A DNA stretch of 64,000 nt, from the NCBI RefSeq assembly GCF_002858765.1, contig NZ_PJRP01000023.1, forward strand, positions 1 through 64,000, written 5' to 3'. Positions 1-8,531 of this stretch are shown here, one piece after another. Both the position numbers and the translations under genes were made by a program. This DNA is from Cupriavidus pauculus (GTDB lineage: Bacteria > Pseudomonadota > Gammaproteobacteria > Burkholderiales > Burkholderiaceae). Each line of letters starts with the position of its first letter. Within the stretch, counting starts at the first letter, position 1. The notes beneath the pieces were generated by a model. That model saw only the letters and a program-made list of their open reading frames with translations, was not told where the DNA came from and ran no database searches.

Positions 1-77
1 GGGTCTCGGGTCTCGGGTCTCGGGTCTCGGGTCTCGGGTCTCGGGTCTCGGGTCTCGGGTCTCGGGTCTCGGGTCTC
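1..77. repeat. Heptamer tandem repeat GGGTCTC, 11 copies
   Basis: Eleven exact head-to-tail copies of GGGTCTC fill the first 77 bases. The array starts at base 1, so its true length is unknown. It lies in no convincing reading frame. Perfect copies with a period of 7 suggest recent slippage expansion. Array length could be an assembly artefact. Confidence 0.95.
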
Positions 78-857
78 ACGATAGGCTGGCAAAGCTATGC
101 CAGTAGTGACGTCATTGGCAGAAGCAGTGGACCGTTGCCATGCCCTCATTTCGCTCACCAGCGAGGCTGACCGAGGGCGGGAAAGGATTGCGCATCGCGT
201 GCGCTTGCGTGCGTTGCCATAACGAGTCGAAGCGTTCAAGGAAGGCCGTCATGGCTTGTTGTTGGGCCATGCCCATATTCCGATGTCGGCTGAAGCGACC
301 ATCGGCTACCTGCTAGCATTGGCCACCGCCGATTCGATCGAGGTGAGCCGACCATCGGGCCGAACTTTGCTACAAGAGCAAAGGAAAGTCGTCAAGCGAC
401 ACAGACTCGCGGTCAAGGGCAGACAACTGCCTACACGCACCGACGGCAATCGCCGGCGGCCGGGCCCCATCGCACTGACCGCAGCACGCATGCGCTTCAC
501 AACGGTGAAGCAGCAGCGACACACAGTGCAGGTCGACGCCATTGCAGACCTGGGGAATCTGGTTCCGCCTCCCCGTTTCTTCTTACCCATGCCCCGTCGA
601 GACGCACTGCGTTGACCTCTTGATGCACGCATAGTGTCTGATCGCAATCCTTTTCTCTTTCGACCCTCGCCTCCTCAGGATCCCCTTCGTCCTTGAGGGA
701 TGCTTGCCAATATCTGTAGTGTGCGCTATATAATGCGTCGTCACTATCTGTAGTGATTGATACAGATATATGGACCAACCTTGAAATGACCAGACGCCTG
801 CCGCACTCAAGCGAATGGCAACCGAGTCACTAAGCTTCGACAGGAGGAGCCATCGCC
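78..857. other. Stretch without a supported gene
   Basis: No frame here gives a recognisable protein. Open frames at 256-615 (+) and 306-647 (-) overlap each other and have arginine-rich, low-complexity translations typical of shadow frames in GC-rich DNA. The right end holds the promoter and operator of the NTF2-like gene. The rest may be a decayed gene or mobile-element remnant, but I recognise no family. Confidence 0.5.
704..768 (+). promoter_or_regulatory. Promoter with a perfect inverted-repeat operator
   Basis: A consensus -10 TATAAT lies at 729-734, with a fair -35 TTGCCA at 704-709 (19-base spacer). TATCTGTA at 745-752 and TACAGATA at 761-768 form a perfect 8-bp inverted repeat with an 8-base spacer. 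A further TATCTGTA half-site sits at 711-718, between the -35 and -10. A dimeric repressor bound here would block the promoter of the gene starting at 858. The regulator is not identified, and I did not find this motif again in the window. Confidence 0.75.
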
Positions 858-1244
858 ATGGCAGCAACGATCCAGAAGGTCCCAACGAGCGATTACGTCG
901 CTGTGGTGGAAACCGTTCAGAAGTACGTGGACGGCATCCGCGATGGCAGCGCCGAGGCATGTGCTGCGGCCTTCTACCGCCAGGCAACGTACTTCGGTGT
1001 CATCGACGGAAAACTGACCGGCGGCAACGTAGAGACGTTCTACGAGTTTCTTCGCCAGAACGGCAATGCCCTCGAGGTTATCGCCCATATCGATGTGCTG
1101 GCGATCAATAGCACGGCCGCCGTGGTCAGAGTCGACCTGGAGAAGGACTCCATCGGGGCGGACTACAACGACTTCGTCACCCTTATCAAGACCGATGGCG
1201 GCTGGAAGATCATCTCCAAGGTGTACCACCAGTTTGGCGTCTGA
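858..1244 (+). CDS. NTF2-like (SnoaL/lumazine-binding type) protein
   Basis: A 128-residue cytoplasmic protein of the NTF2-like superfamily, a cone-shaped alpha+beta fold used by isomerases, hydratases and binding proteins. The start has a strong AGGAGG about 10 bases upstream. The C-terminal half ends W-K-I-I-S-K-V-Y-H-Q, close to W-K-I-L-T-K-I-Y-H-Q in the secreted protein at 3501-3986 and W-T-V-V-S-K-I-Y-H in the one at 42367-42753, so the three are paralogues. No signal peptide is present. It is the first gene of a rightward group with an oxidoreductase and an SRPBCC protein and sits behind an operator-bearing promoter. The substrate is unknown. Confidence 0.85.
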   Translation: MAATIQKVPTSDYVAVVETVQKYVDGIRDGSAEACAAAFYRQATYFGVIDGKLTGGNVETFYEFLRQNGNALEVIAHIDVLAINSTAAVVRVDLEKDSIGADYNDFVTLIKTDGGWKIISKVYHQFGV

Positions 1245-1339
1245 CGCGCTCGGCAGCACAACCATCCTTTTTATGCTCCACCTGCGCAATGGAGCAAACC
1301 TGTTACTCCCGCTGATTGGTGCGGGATAGGAGTTCGGAT

Positions 1340-2356
1340 TTGAAAGCAATCGGCTACTTTGAGAATCTGCCGGCATCGGCCCCTGAGTCACTGGTCGACA
1401 TCGTCGCGGATGATCCTGTCCCGGGCCCTCGAGATCTGTTGGTCGAGGTAAAGGCCATCTCAGTCAATCCCGTGGATACCAAGGTGCGCCGCGGCACCAT
1501 ACCAGGCTCCGGCATCGCGAAGATCTTGGGGTGGGATGTCGCGGGTGTCGTTCGGGCCGTTGGTAAGGACGTGACACTGTTCAAGCCCGGCGATCATGTC
1601 TTCTACGCTGGCGACATCACGCGACCAGGCGGCAATGCTGAACTGCATGTAGTCGACGAGCGAATCGTCGGCTACATGCCCCTTTCACTGAGTTTTACCC
1701 AGGCTGCCGCACTGCCCCTAACGTCCATTACGGCATGGGAGCTGCTCTTCGATCGCCTCGAAGTATCTCGGCTCGATTCCGGCAAGAACAAGCAGCTGTT
1801 GGTTGTCGGCGCTGCTGGTGGCGTCGGATCAATCCTTGTGCAATTAGCTCGTAAGTTGACGGATCTGGTGGTAATCGGGACCGCTTCTCGCCCGGAGACC
1901 AAGGCGTGGGTGACAGAACTGGGCGCACATCACGTGCTCGACCACAGTCAGCCCCTAGCGTCCGAGTTGAGGGCAGCTGGTTTGCCGAATGTGGATTTCG
2001 TGGCCAGCCTCACGGAAACGAATCAGCACCTGCCCCAACTGATCGAAGCGGTCAAGCCACAAGGGCGCATTGGCGTCATTGATGATCCCGACTCACTGGA
2101 TGTCATGCCATTGAAGAGAAAAAGCATTTCGCTGCATTGGGAGCTCATGTACACACGGTCCCTCTATCAGACCGAGGACATGATCGAGCAGCACCGGCTA
2201 CTCAATCGAGTTAGTAGCTTGGTGGATGATGGGTCGCTCAAATCCACGGTAGCTGAGCACTTTGGCACGATCAATGCCGCCAACCTTCGGCGCGCTCATG
2301 AGCTTCTGGAAAGCGGCAAGGCGCGTGGCAAGATCGTTCTCGAAGGGTTCAACTGA
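1340..2356 (+). CDS. Zinc-type alcohol dehydrogenase-like / quinone oxidoreductase (MDR family)
   Basis: A 338-residue medium-chain dehydrogenase/reductase, most like the zinc-binding ADH family that begins M-K-A-I-G-Y-F. An N-terminal GroES-like domain is followed by a Rossmann domain with the NAD(P)H motif V-G-A-A-G-G-V-G-S near residues 158-166. The zinc-ligand pattern of true alcohol dehydrogenases is absent, so NADPH-dependent quinone or enone reduction is more likely. I chose the TTG at 1340 because AGGAG lies 7 bases before it and the protein then begins K-A-I-G-Y-F. A TTG at 1316 has no ribosome site. It follows the NTF2-like gene by 95 bases and is probably co-transcribed. Confidence 0.85.
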   Translation: MKAIGYFENLPASAPESLVDIVADDPVPGPRDLLVEVKAISVNPVDTKVRRGTIPGSGIAKILGWDVAGVVRAVGKDVTLFKPGDHVFYAGDITRPGGNAELHVVDERIVGYMPLSLSFTQAAALPLTSITAWELLFDRLEVSRLDSGKNKQLLVVGAAGGVGSILVQLARKLTDLVVIGTASRPETKAWVTELGAHHVLDHSQPLASELRAAGLPNVDFVASLTETNQHLPQLIEAVKPQGRIGVIDDPDSLDVMPLKRKSISLHWELMYTRSLYQTEDMIEQHRLLNRVSSLVDDGSLKSTVAEHFGTINAANLRRAHELLESGKARGKIVLEGFN

Positions 2357-2509
2357 TCTTCGTGCATGTCTCCCACCTTAGTTGACAGAAGCGACGACAT
2401 TACCCAGTAGCCTCTTTGGGCACGGAGGCAGCGGGCGTCTATGTGCTTTGCCACAACGCCTGCTCCTCATCGCCACCCGGAATCCCCCCGCCAACAGGGA
2501 CTGAACAAC

Positions 2510-3427
2510 ATGGCAAATGCATACACCAGCTGGATCATTGACGCTCCCGTGGACCAGGTTTGGGCGCTCGTGCGGGACTTCAACGGGCTACCCAACTGGA
2601 ATCCCGGAATCGTCGAAAGTGTAATTGAGGAAAACGTCTCATCCGATGTCGTTGGCGCCGTCCGGAGCCTGAAACTGGCCAACGGTGCATCCGGACGCGA
2701 ACGCCTGCTAGCGCTTGATGACCGCCGTTATCAGGTGATGTACAACTTCGAGCTGGCGCCTCTGCCACTCGACAATTATGTCGGCCGCATCGAACTCAAG
2801 CCGCTGACTGACGGCACTAGAACTTTGGCGATTTGGCACTCGACCTATGACGAGCGTCCTGACAATCAAATGTCGTTCCAGAGCGTCCTGGAGAGCGATG
2901 TCTTTGCTGGCGGGTTTCGCTCAATGGCCACAAAGCTAGCCGAAGAACCCACGACAGGCGAGACCAATCATTGCCGGCAGCCGTCGCCGGGCAAGGTCTA
3001 TGTCGCCGAGATCATCGACGCGCCACTGGCCGACGTCTGGCCGGTGCTGCGAGCCCTGGCCGGCATTGGACCCTGGTACGCGGATTTGCAGGGAACCATT
3101 CAGTTGACGGCGCGTCCGGGACAGGTCGGCGGGCAACGCAAGCTGGGAATGGACGGTGACCTAGTCACGGAGACTCTGACCGGTCTCTCAGATCACGACC
3201 ATCGCGTCTGCTATTCGGTGCGCCATGACATTGCCACTTCGCTGAACTACGACGCAACCGTGGAACTGCACCCGGTGACCATGAACAACACGACGCTGGT
3301 GACCTGGACGCTCGACTGGCCGAACGCAGACGCGCCCCCTGATGTCGTGACGCACCGAGCTGCGCTGAAGAAGGCCTTTGCGTTGCTCAAGGTGCAAGTT
3401 GGTGCCACAAATGAACCACTGTCTTGA
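2510..3427 (+). CDS. Tandem SRPBCC (polyketide cyclase/PYR-PYL-like) protein
   Basis: A 305-residue protein built of two START/SRPBCC ligand-binding domains, roughly residues 1-145 and 160-305. Each begins with the typical I-D-A-P-x-x-x-V-W motif (D-A-P-V-D-Q-V-W and D-A-P-L-A-D-V-W). The first domain resembles the single-domain protein at 41896-42345, both containing A-P-L-P-L-D-N-Y-V. Such domains form deep hydrophobic pockets and act as cyclases, lyases or lipid and aromatic carriers. The start at 2510 has AGGGA nine bases upstream; an in-frame upstream codon at 2441 has no comparable site. Fusion of two domains is less common than single-domain members. Substrate unknown. Confidence 0.85.
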   Translation: MANAYTSWIIDAPVDQVWALVRDFNGLPNWNPGIVESVIEENVSSDVVGAVRSLKLANGASGRERLLALDDRRYQVMYNFELAPLPLDNYVGRIELKPLTDGTRTLAIWHSTYDERPDNQMSFQSVLESDVFAGGFRSMATKLAEEPTTGETNHCRQPSPGKVYVAEIIDAPLADVWPVLRALAGIGPWYADLQGTIQLTARPGQVGGQRKLGMDGDLVTETLTGLSDHDHRVCYSVRHDIATSLNYDATVELHPVTMNNTTLVTWTLDWPNADAPPDVVTHRAALKKAFALLKVQVGATNEPLS

Positions 3428-3500
3428 CCCGTAGCCGGCGTGAGCCATCGACTCTCACGCTGCCTCAACCTCTCATCCCCGTTTCGAAAAGGAGATCCAC

Positions 3501-3986
3501 ATGAAGCTTCGCAGCGCAATCTTGCCCATCATTTTCTTGGCATCGACTGTAAATTTTGCAAACGCTGCCACCACTGATGCAGCTGCTTCCGGCAAGCCGA
3601 CCGCCAATGCCGCAACTGCCGTGGACGTCAAGGAGTATGAGGCCATTAAACGTACTCTCGGGCTGTACCTAGAAGGCGGCCGCCAAGGCAAGAGCGCGAT
3701 CATGAAGCCCGCCTTCCATCCAAACGCAGTAATGTATGGCGGGGCCGGCGACTCGATGCAAGGCGGCCCAATCAAGTCGTTGTTCGAGTACATCGACGGC
3801 CACCCGCCTGCAACCGGATTGAACGCGTACATCACCAAGATCGAAGTACAGAACCAGGTCGCCTTTGCGCGTATCGAGTCGGACAACTGGAATGGTGCCC
3901 GATTCAGCGACATGTTCCTTCTCGTGAAGGACAGCGGCAATTGGAAGATCCTCACCAAGATCTACCACCAGTACGGCGCTAACTGA
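3501..3986 (+). CDS. Secreted NTF2-like protein
   Basis: A 161-residue protein with an N-terminal signal peptide (K and R, hydrophobic core, cleavage after A-N-A near residue 25), so it acts in the periplasm. The mature part from about residue 45 is an NTF2-like domain, with M-K-P-A-F and G-G-P-I motifs also found in the cytoplasmic paralogue at 42367-42753. AAAGGAG precedes the ATG by about 8 bases. It closes the rightward group begun at 858. A periplasmic member beside cytoplasmic ones suggests binding or conversion of related compounds on both sides of the membrane, which is inference. Confidence 0.85.
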   Translation: MKLRSAILPIIFLASTVNFANAATTDAAASGKPTANAATAVDVKEYEAIKRTLGLYLEGGRQGKSAIMKPAFHPNAVMYGGAGDSMQGGPIKSLFEYIDGHPPATGLNAYITKIEVQNQVAFARIESDNWNGARFSDMFLLVKDSGNWKILTKIYHQYGAN

Positions 3987-4015
3987 GTAAGTTGTTAGCC
4001 CCCTCAGTACTTTGT

Positions 4016-4053
4016 CACCAGAGCCCTGCTTCGTCGCGAAGTAGGCTCCGGTG
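4016..4053 (+). terminator. Imperfect hairpin after the NTF2/SRPBCC group
   Basis: CACC-A-GAGCC at 4016-4025 pairs with GGCTC-C-GGTG at 4044-4053, and an inner CTTCG/CGAAG extends the stem. It lies about 30 bases past the stop of the secreted NTF2-like gene. No U-run follows directly, so intrinsic termination is uncertain. Confidence 0.4.
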
Positions 4054-4262
4054 GCAGTCAGCACCATTTTGCACAGGATCCCAATAGGCAGGTCGTATGG
4101 CAGATGCGGAATTCGACCGATGTAGGGGTGTGCGTGTCACATAGCTCGTTAGCAATGCTCACGTTGCCCTACAAACCCGCTGCCGCTTGAATCCGACCGG
4201 AAAAATCAGGCGTAGCGGTAGATTGCCCGAGCTGATTCCTTTAGGTCAGCGACTTCGTGCAT

Positions 4263-5264
4263 TCACTCAATGATCTTTACAACTGTGCGCCCCTTGACCT
4301 GACCTTGCACAAACTGGTCGAACGCCATGGGGAGGGCGTCGAAGTTGATAACTCGAGTGATATCCATCAGGTTTGCCGGTCGGAGATCTGTTGCCAGACG
4401 GTCCCACGCGTGCTGCCTAGTCGGGAAAGGCATGTATCCCGAGTCAATTCCCAGTAGGCTCACGCCTCTCAAAATGAAGGGAAAAACGCTTGTTTCGAGC
4501 GTGGCGCTGGCCGCATTACCGATACTCGCCACAGTTCCCGCTTGCATCATCGTTGCAAGCAACCAATGCAGGATCGGTCCTCCAACGTTGTCGACTGCGC
4601 CGGCCCAAAGACCGCCTTCCAATGGACGCACTTGCGCATGGTCGATAGTTGAGGTCAGCTTGACTGCCGAAGCGCCCAGATTCTTCAGGTAGTCCTGCTC
4701 GGACGGCTTTCCCGTAAGAGCGACAACCTCATAGCCGAGTCCAGCAAGCATATTGATTGCCAAACTGCCCACACCACCTGTCGCACCCGTTACCACAACG
4801 GGCCCCCTGTCCGGCGTGAGACCGTTGTGCTCCATGCGCATGATGCTGAGCGCGGCAGTAAACCCAGCACACCCGAGCGCCATGCTTTCAAGCAGTGACA
4901 GGCTAGGTGGCACTCGCACGACCCACTTTGCGGGAATGCGAGCGAGTTGTGCATAACCGCCATGGTGCGACACACCGATATCAAAGCTATTCGCCAAGAC
5001 GGCATCGCCAGGCTTGAAGCGCTTATCCGTGCTGTCGATGACCTCACCAGCCAGGTCAATGCCACCGACACAGGGAAAACGTCTAATTATCTTCCCCGCA
5101 CCTGTGGCTGCAAGGGCGTCCTTGTAGTTGATGCTGGAGTAGTGAACACGGATGGTGACCTCGCCATCGTCTAGATCCGTCAGGGAGAGTTCGGTAAAAG
5201 CGCCTCCTACCTGACCATCGGGCGCTTTGTTGATAACAAAAGCGGAGAAGGAATTTGGGATCAT
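4263..5264 (-). CDS. AcuI-like acrylyl-CoA reductase / YhdH-type quinone oxidoreductase
   Basis: A 333-residue MDR protein of the YhdH/YhfP/AcuI family, whose characterised members reduce acryloyl-CoA to propionyl-CoA with NADPH. Family marks are S-S-I-N-Y-K-D-A near residues 43-50, P-G-I-D-L-A-like G-G-I-D-L-A-G-E-V, and the NADPH loop V-T-G-A-T-G-G-V-G-S near 158-167. Full family length. It is last in a leftward group with a TrpF-like gene and a BenE-type permease. Reduction of an alpha,beta-unsaturated acyl-CoA or ketone is the likely reaction; the true substrate here is open. Confidence 0.85.
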   Translation of the reverse strand: MIPNSFSAFVINKAPDGQVGGAFTELSLTDLDDGEVTIRVHYSSINYKDALAATGAGKIIRRFPCVGGIDLAGEVIDSTDKRFKPGDAVLANSFDIGVSHHGGYAQLARIPAKWVVRVPPSLSLLESMALGCAGFTAALSIMRMEHNGLTPDRGPVVVTGATGGVGSLAINMLAGLGYEVVALTGKPSEQDYLKNLGASAVKLTSTIDHAQVRPLEGGLWAGAVDNVGGPILHWLLATMMQAGTVASIGNAASATLETSVFPFILRGVSLLGIDSGYMPFPTRQHAWDRLATDLRPANLMDITRVINFDALPMAFDQFVQGQVKGRTVVKIIE

Positions 5265-5448
5265 TGCAACTCCCTTAGCTTACAGGTGTAGTGAAGGAAA
5301 GATCGGCTCCCAGCCGAAGTCACCGATCTAGCCGTCATACTTTGACATCCACGACATGTCGACCGGAGGCATTCCAAGCCTGAGGAATGTCTCTCCGTCC
5401 AGCGCGCCGGTGACGCCGAGGTAGGGTCGTGCGCTTGAAAGAGCAGTC

Positions 5449-6030
5449 TTACTGGCCAAGTCCATTTTGGAGAGCCGGTGGAAAGCACCTCACAGCCTTG
5501 ATAAAGTCGAGCATCTTTTCTTGGCTTTTGATTCCCGGCGCTGTCTCAACGCCGCTGGACACGTCGACCCCATAGGGGGAGTACCTCTCGATCACACCCT
5601 GCACGTTCTCGGCATTAAGGCCGCCGGCAATCACGACCTTGCCGGGAACGCTCTGGACCCAAGTCGGAATTTCATTGAATATGCCACTACCAACGCTGGC
5701 ATCGTAGAAGAAGTACTGCATCGCAGTCGGTTGCGACGGTGGCGTCGCTGAGGAAAAGGCATGGTTCGGAATGCTCGCCATCTCATAGAGTTGGACTATA
5801 TCGAAATGCGCGGCGATGCTTGATACTTCATCGTATCGCAGAGCAACCACAAACGTCGACACTCTCCCCTGGGCATGTTTGGCAAGCGCCACTGCAGTTT
5901 CCGGTGAGCAGTATCGCTTACTGCGTGGACTGACAACAATTCCGATCGCGTCATATCCGAGCTCCACAGCCCAGTCGATCTGCTGCTCAGTCGTTAGACC
6001 GCAAACCTTAGCGAATGTATGTCGCATCAT
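5449..6030 (-). CDS. Phosphoribosylanthranilate isomerase-like (TrpF-like) protein
   Basis: A 193-residue TIM-barrel protein of the TrpF family, which catalyses the Amadori step of tryptophan synthesis. K-V-C-G-L near the N-terminus carries the catalytic Cys, S-K-R-Y follows as in known TrpF, and the C-terminal phosphate site reads G-G-L-N-A-E-N-V then V-D-V-S-S-G-V-E. The middle is divergent: the usual Q-L-H-G is Q-L-Y-E. The start at 6030 has AGGA about 7 bases upstream; the longer frame to 6102 would run into the permease gene. It lies 41 bases after that permease and 184 before an AcuI-like gene, with no other trp gene in sight, so a changed role is possible. Confidence 0.75.
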   Translation of the reverse strand: MMRHTFAKVCGLTTEQQIDWAVELGYDAIGIVVSPRSKRYCSPETAVALAKHAQGRVSTFVVALRYDEVSSIAAHFDIVQLYEMASIPNHAFSSATPPSQPTAMQYFFYDASVGSGIFNEIPTWVQSVPGKVVIAGGLNAENVQGVIERYSPYGVDVSSGVETAPGIKSQEKMLDFIKAVRCFPPALQNGLGQ

Positions 6031-6070
6031 TTTGGTTTCCTGTCGCTTGCCTTTGCGCATCAAAATCTCG

Positions 6071-7279
6071 TCACCCGTCGCGCTCCAAAACTCGCGACCC
6101 ACTAGCTTTCGGCGCCCACCATCCGGACTTGTGTAGAACCAGGTAGGCTAATACACCAATTGTCCCCCCCCAGAAGGCCGACCCGAGTCCATAGAAGTTC
6201 ATGCCGGAGGATGTTGCCAAAAAGGCAATGATGGCGGCCTCTCGGTGATCGGCCTCGTTCACCGTTCCCATTACGTTACTGGTGATAGCTCCCAGTAACG
6301 CTAAGCCGGCCAAAACTGCGACGAAAGTCTTGGGCATGACAGCAAACAACTGGATAATCGTTCCTGCGAAACAACCACCAATGAGAAAGAAGATACCGTT
6401 GGCGATGCCGGCGACGTAGCGCTTCTCAGGGTTCTCATGGGCGTTTCGGCTGGTGCCAAGTGCACCTGTGATAGCGGCGATCGCAATCGTGACCCCACCG
6501 TAGAAGGCCATTGGTATTGATAGCAGACCGAGGGTACTGAGTATGGGCTTGGCCGACGTCGTGTACCCGGAGCCACGCAAAATGGCCATCGCCGGCAGGA
6601 ATTGTCCAGCAATCGTAACCAGTATCAATGGAACCGTAAGACTCAGAGTGGATGCCCAACTCCATTGCGGCTCAATGAAGACTGGCTTTGTCGGGGTCAG
6701 CGTTATGCCCCGAAGGTCGCTTCCGCCCAGATGCACGGCAAGCGTCACGCCCACTGCTAGCAGAAGCACCAAGCAGTAGCGCGGAGAAAGTCTTTTGAAA
6801 ATGATGTACGCGACGAACATGGACAAGGCGAGGAGTGGCATCGACTCCACCGACTGAAAGCCTTTCACCCCGAACTGCATCAGAATGCCAGCCATCATGG
6901 CACTTGCGATCCCTTTCGGAATCAGTTTCATCAACTTGTCGAAATAGCCGGACATCCCCACCAAGGCAATGGCCGCGCCACAGATGATGTAAGCACCGAC
7001 TGCTTGATTGATGGTGACGCCCGGAAACTGCGTGACCAGTAGCGCAGCACCTGGGGCCGACCACGCCGTCATTGCGGGAACTTTCAAGAACCAACTGAGA
7101 AGGACACCTGAGATACCCGCACCAATCGAGATTGCCCACACCCATGAAGCCATCATCTCCGGCGAGACATGGGCACTCTGCCCCGCCTGGAAGAAGATGA
7201 TGACGGGGCCGGCGTATGAGATCACTACCGCCAGCAAGCCTGCGCTGACCGCCGACAGTGATACATCTCGATGAATCAT
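6071..7279 (-). CDS. BenE-family benzoate/H+ symporter
   Basis: A 402-residue inner-membrane protein with about 12 hydrophobic segments, matching the BenE family of benzoate:proton symporters. Signature features are the N-terminal S-A-V-S-A-G-L-L-A-V stretch, the W-A-I-S-I-G-A-G-I loop and the G-A-L-G-T-S-R-N-A-H-E segment. It is the first gene of a leftward group with TrpF-like and AcuI-like genes, and a LysR gene diverges from it across 134 bases. This context suggests uptake of an aromatic acid, perhaps benzoate- or anthranilate-like. No benzoate dioxygenase genes are in the window, so the substrate is not settled. Confidence 0.85.
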   Translation of the reverse strand: MIHRDVSLSAVSAGLLAVVISYAGPVIIFFQAGQSAHVSPEMMASWVWAISIGAGISGVLLSWFLKVPAMTAWSAPGAALLVTQFPGVTINQAVGAYIICGAAIALVGMSGYFDKLMKLIPKGIASAMMAGILMQFGVKGFQSVESMPLLALSMFVAYIIFKRLSPRYCLVLLLAVGVTLAVHLGGSDLRGITLTPTKPVFIEPQWSWASTLSLTVPLILVTIAGQFLPAMAILRGSGYTTSAKPILSTLGLLSIPMAFYGGVTIAIAAITGALGTSRNAHENPEKRYVAGIANGIFFLIGGCFAGTIIQLFAVMPKTFVAVLAGLALLGAITSNVMGTVNEADHREAAIIAFLATSSGMNFYGLGSAFWGGTIGVLAYLVLHKSGWWAPKASGSRVLERDG

Positions 7280-7384
7280 TCCTGAAGATCCTTTGCTGTG
7301 CGCAGGCTAGGCCGTCGCCCACCCAATGAGAGCTATTGTATTGTCCAAGTCATTCGTGATAAATGACCTACGTTTGCCATCTAA

Positions 7385-7401
7385 GTTTAAGAAACTTAAA
7401 C
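7385..7401. promoter_or_regulatory. Inverted repeat in the benE/LysR divergent promoter region
   Basis: GTTTAAG at 7385-7391 and CTTAAAC at 7395-7401 form a perfect 7-bp inverted repeat with a 3-base centre. It lies 13 bases before the LysR start and about 105 bases upstream of the permease. Size and AT content fit a LysR binding site for autoregulation. Confidence 0.6.
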
Positions 7402-7413
7402 AATTTGTCGGCT

Positions 7414-8322
7414 ATGGATTACTTTCAGGCGATGAAGGTGTTTGTGCGGGTCGTAGAAGCGGGCAGTTTTACCAAAGTAGCCAGTGACCTTGGAATCTCC
7501 CGCGGATCTGCAACGATTCTGATTAAGCAACTGGAGTCCCATCTAGGCGCACGGTTGCTTCAACGGACAACCCGCCAGGTCACTCCGACGCTTGACGGAA
7601 GCGCGTACTATCAGCACTGCCTCAACATTCTCGCCGAGATGGAGGAAGCGGAAAGCGTGTTTTCCCAGAGCGCCTCGCACCCTCGAGGACGTTTGAAAGT
7701 CGACTTGCCAACATCGCTTGCCCGCTTGGTAGTCATTCCCGCGCTCCCGGACTTCTACGCGCGCTTTCCCACCATTACGCTTGAAGTCGGAGTAGGCGAC
7801 CGCATGATTGATCTCGTCGCCGAAGGCGTCGACTGCGTGGTGCGCCTCGGTGCTCTTGCTGACTCGACACTAGTTGCGCGCAACCTGCCTGCACTCACAC
7901 AGGTTACGTGTGCCAGTAGCGACTACGTTGCGAGATTCGGGCAGCCTTCGACATTGGAAGAGCTAGAGGGTCACGAGTGCGTGGAGTTCTTGTCGATCAA
8001 TGTCGGTCGCCTACAACCGTTGGAATTCTGTTGTGATGACCGAATTGAACTGCGCCAGTTGCGCGGACGCATAACCGCTCGGCATGGTGAATCGTACGTC
8101 TCCGCAGGAGAAGCAGGTTTGGGGATTATTCAGGTACCCCTGTACCACGTTGCATCACAACTGCGGGCGGGTACATTGCTCGAATTGCTGCCTCAGTATC
8201 CGCCACCTAAGCTCCCCATCACCGTCCTCTACCCTCACCACCGACACTTGACGCCACGACTCCGCGTCTTCATTGACTGGTTGGTCTCTGTGTTTTCCTC
8301 TGACATTGCTGCCTCCAGGTAG
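7414..8322 (+). CDS. LysR-family transcriptional regulator
   Basis: A 302-residue LysR regulator with an N-terminal winged helix-turn-helix (about residues 1-60: F-V-R-V-V-E-A-G-S-F-T-K-V-A) and an effector domain of the CrgA type thereafter. I place the start at 7414, where the protein begins M-D-Y-F-Q-A-M as in relatives; the upstream ATG at 7363 adds an atypical leader, and neither has a clear ribosome site. It is divergent from the BenE-type permease group and probably controls it. Inverted repeat 7385-7401 lies immediately upstream. Confidence 0.9.
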   Translation: MDYFQAMKVFVRVVEAGSFTKVASDLGISRGSATILIKQLESHLGARLLQRTTRQVTPTLDGSAYYQHCLNILAEMEEAESVFSQSASHPRGRLKVDLPTSLARLVVIPALPDFYARFPTITLEVGVGDRMIDLVAEGVDCVVRLGALADSTLVARNLPALTQVTCASSDYVARFGQPSTLEELEGHECVEFLSINVGRLQPLEFCCDDRIELRQLRGRITARHGESYVSAGEAGLGIIQVPLYHVASQLRAGTLLELLPQYPPPKLPITVLYPHHRHLTPRLRVFIDWLVSVFSSDIAASR

Positions 8323-8437
8323 TCCCGGCAAGGCACCTCGCGCCCGGAGCGACGGCGTCGCCCGGAAATGCCGTCGTGGGTACCTGGCTGCGAACACTCG
8401 CGTTTGCCGCCTCAGACACTTTGACGGGGATTCGCGT

Positions 8438-8465
8438 CAAAAACAGACCGAAACGATTGTTTTTG
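8438..8465. promoter_or_regulatory. Inverted repeat upstream of the TetR gene
   Basis: CAAAAACA at 8438-8445 and TGTTTTTG at 8458-8465 are perfect inverted arms with a 12-base centre containing ACCGAAAC. It ends 66 bases before the TetR start. The ACCGAA core recurs in the palindrome at 9215-9232 before the DUF3313 gene, which suggests one regulator binds both. Confidence 0.5.
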
Positions 8466-8531
8466 CGCGGAAATCGCGGTATGTTGCTAGCTTGGTGTAA
8501 GCATTGCTTCTTGGCTTAGGGAATATAAAAA

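Noticed and set aside
1-77. CRISPR-like repeat
   Set aside because: The copies are contiguous 7-mers with no spacers.
256-647. Overlapping open frames on both strands near the left end
   Set aside because: Translations are Arg/Pro/Ser-rich with no recognisable motif or ribosome site, typical of shadow frames.
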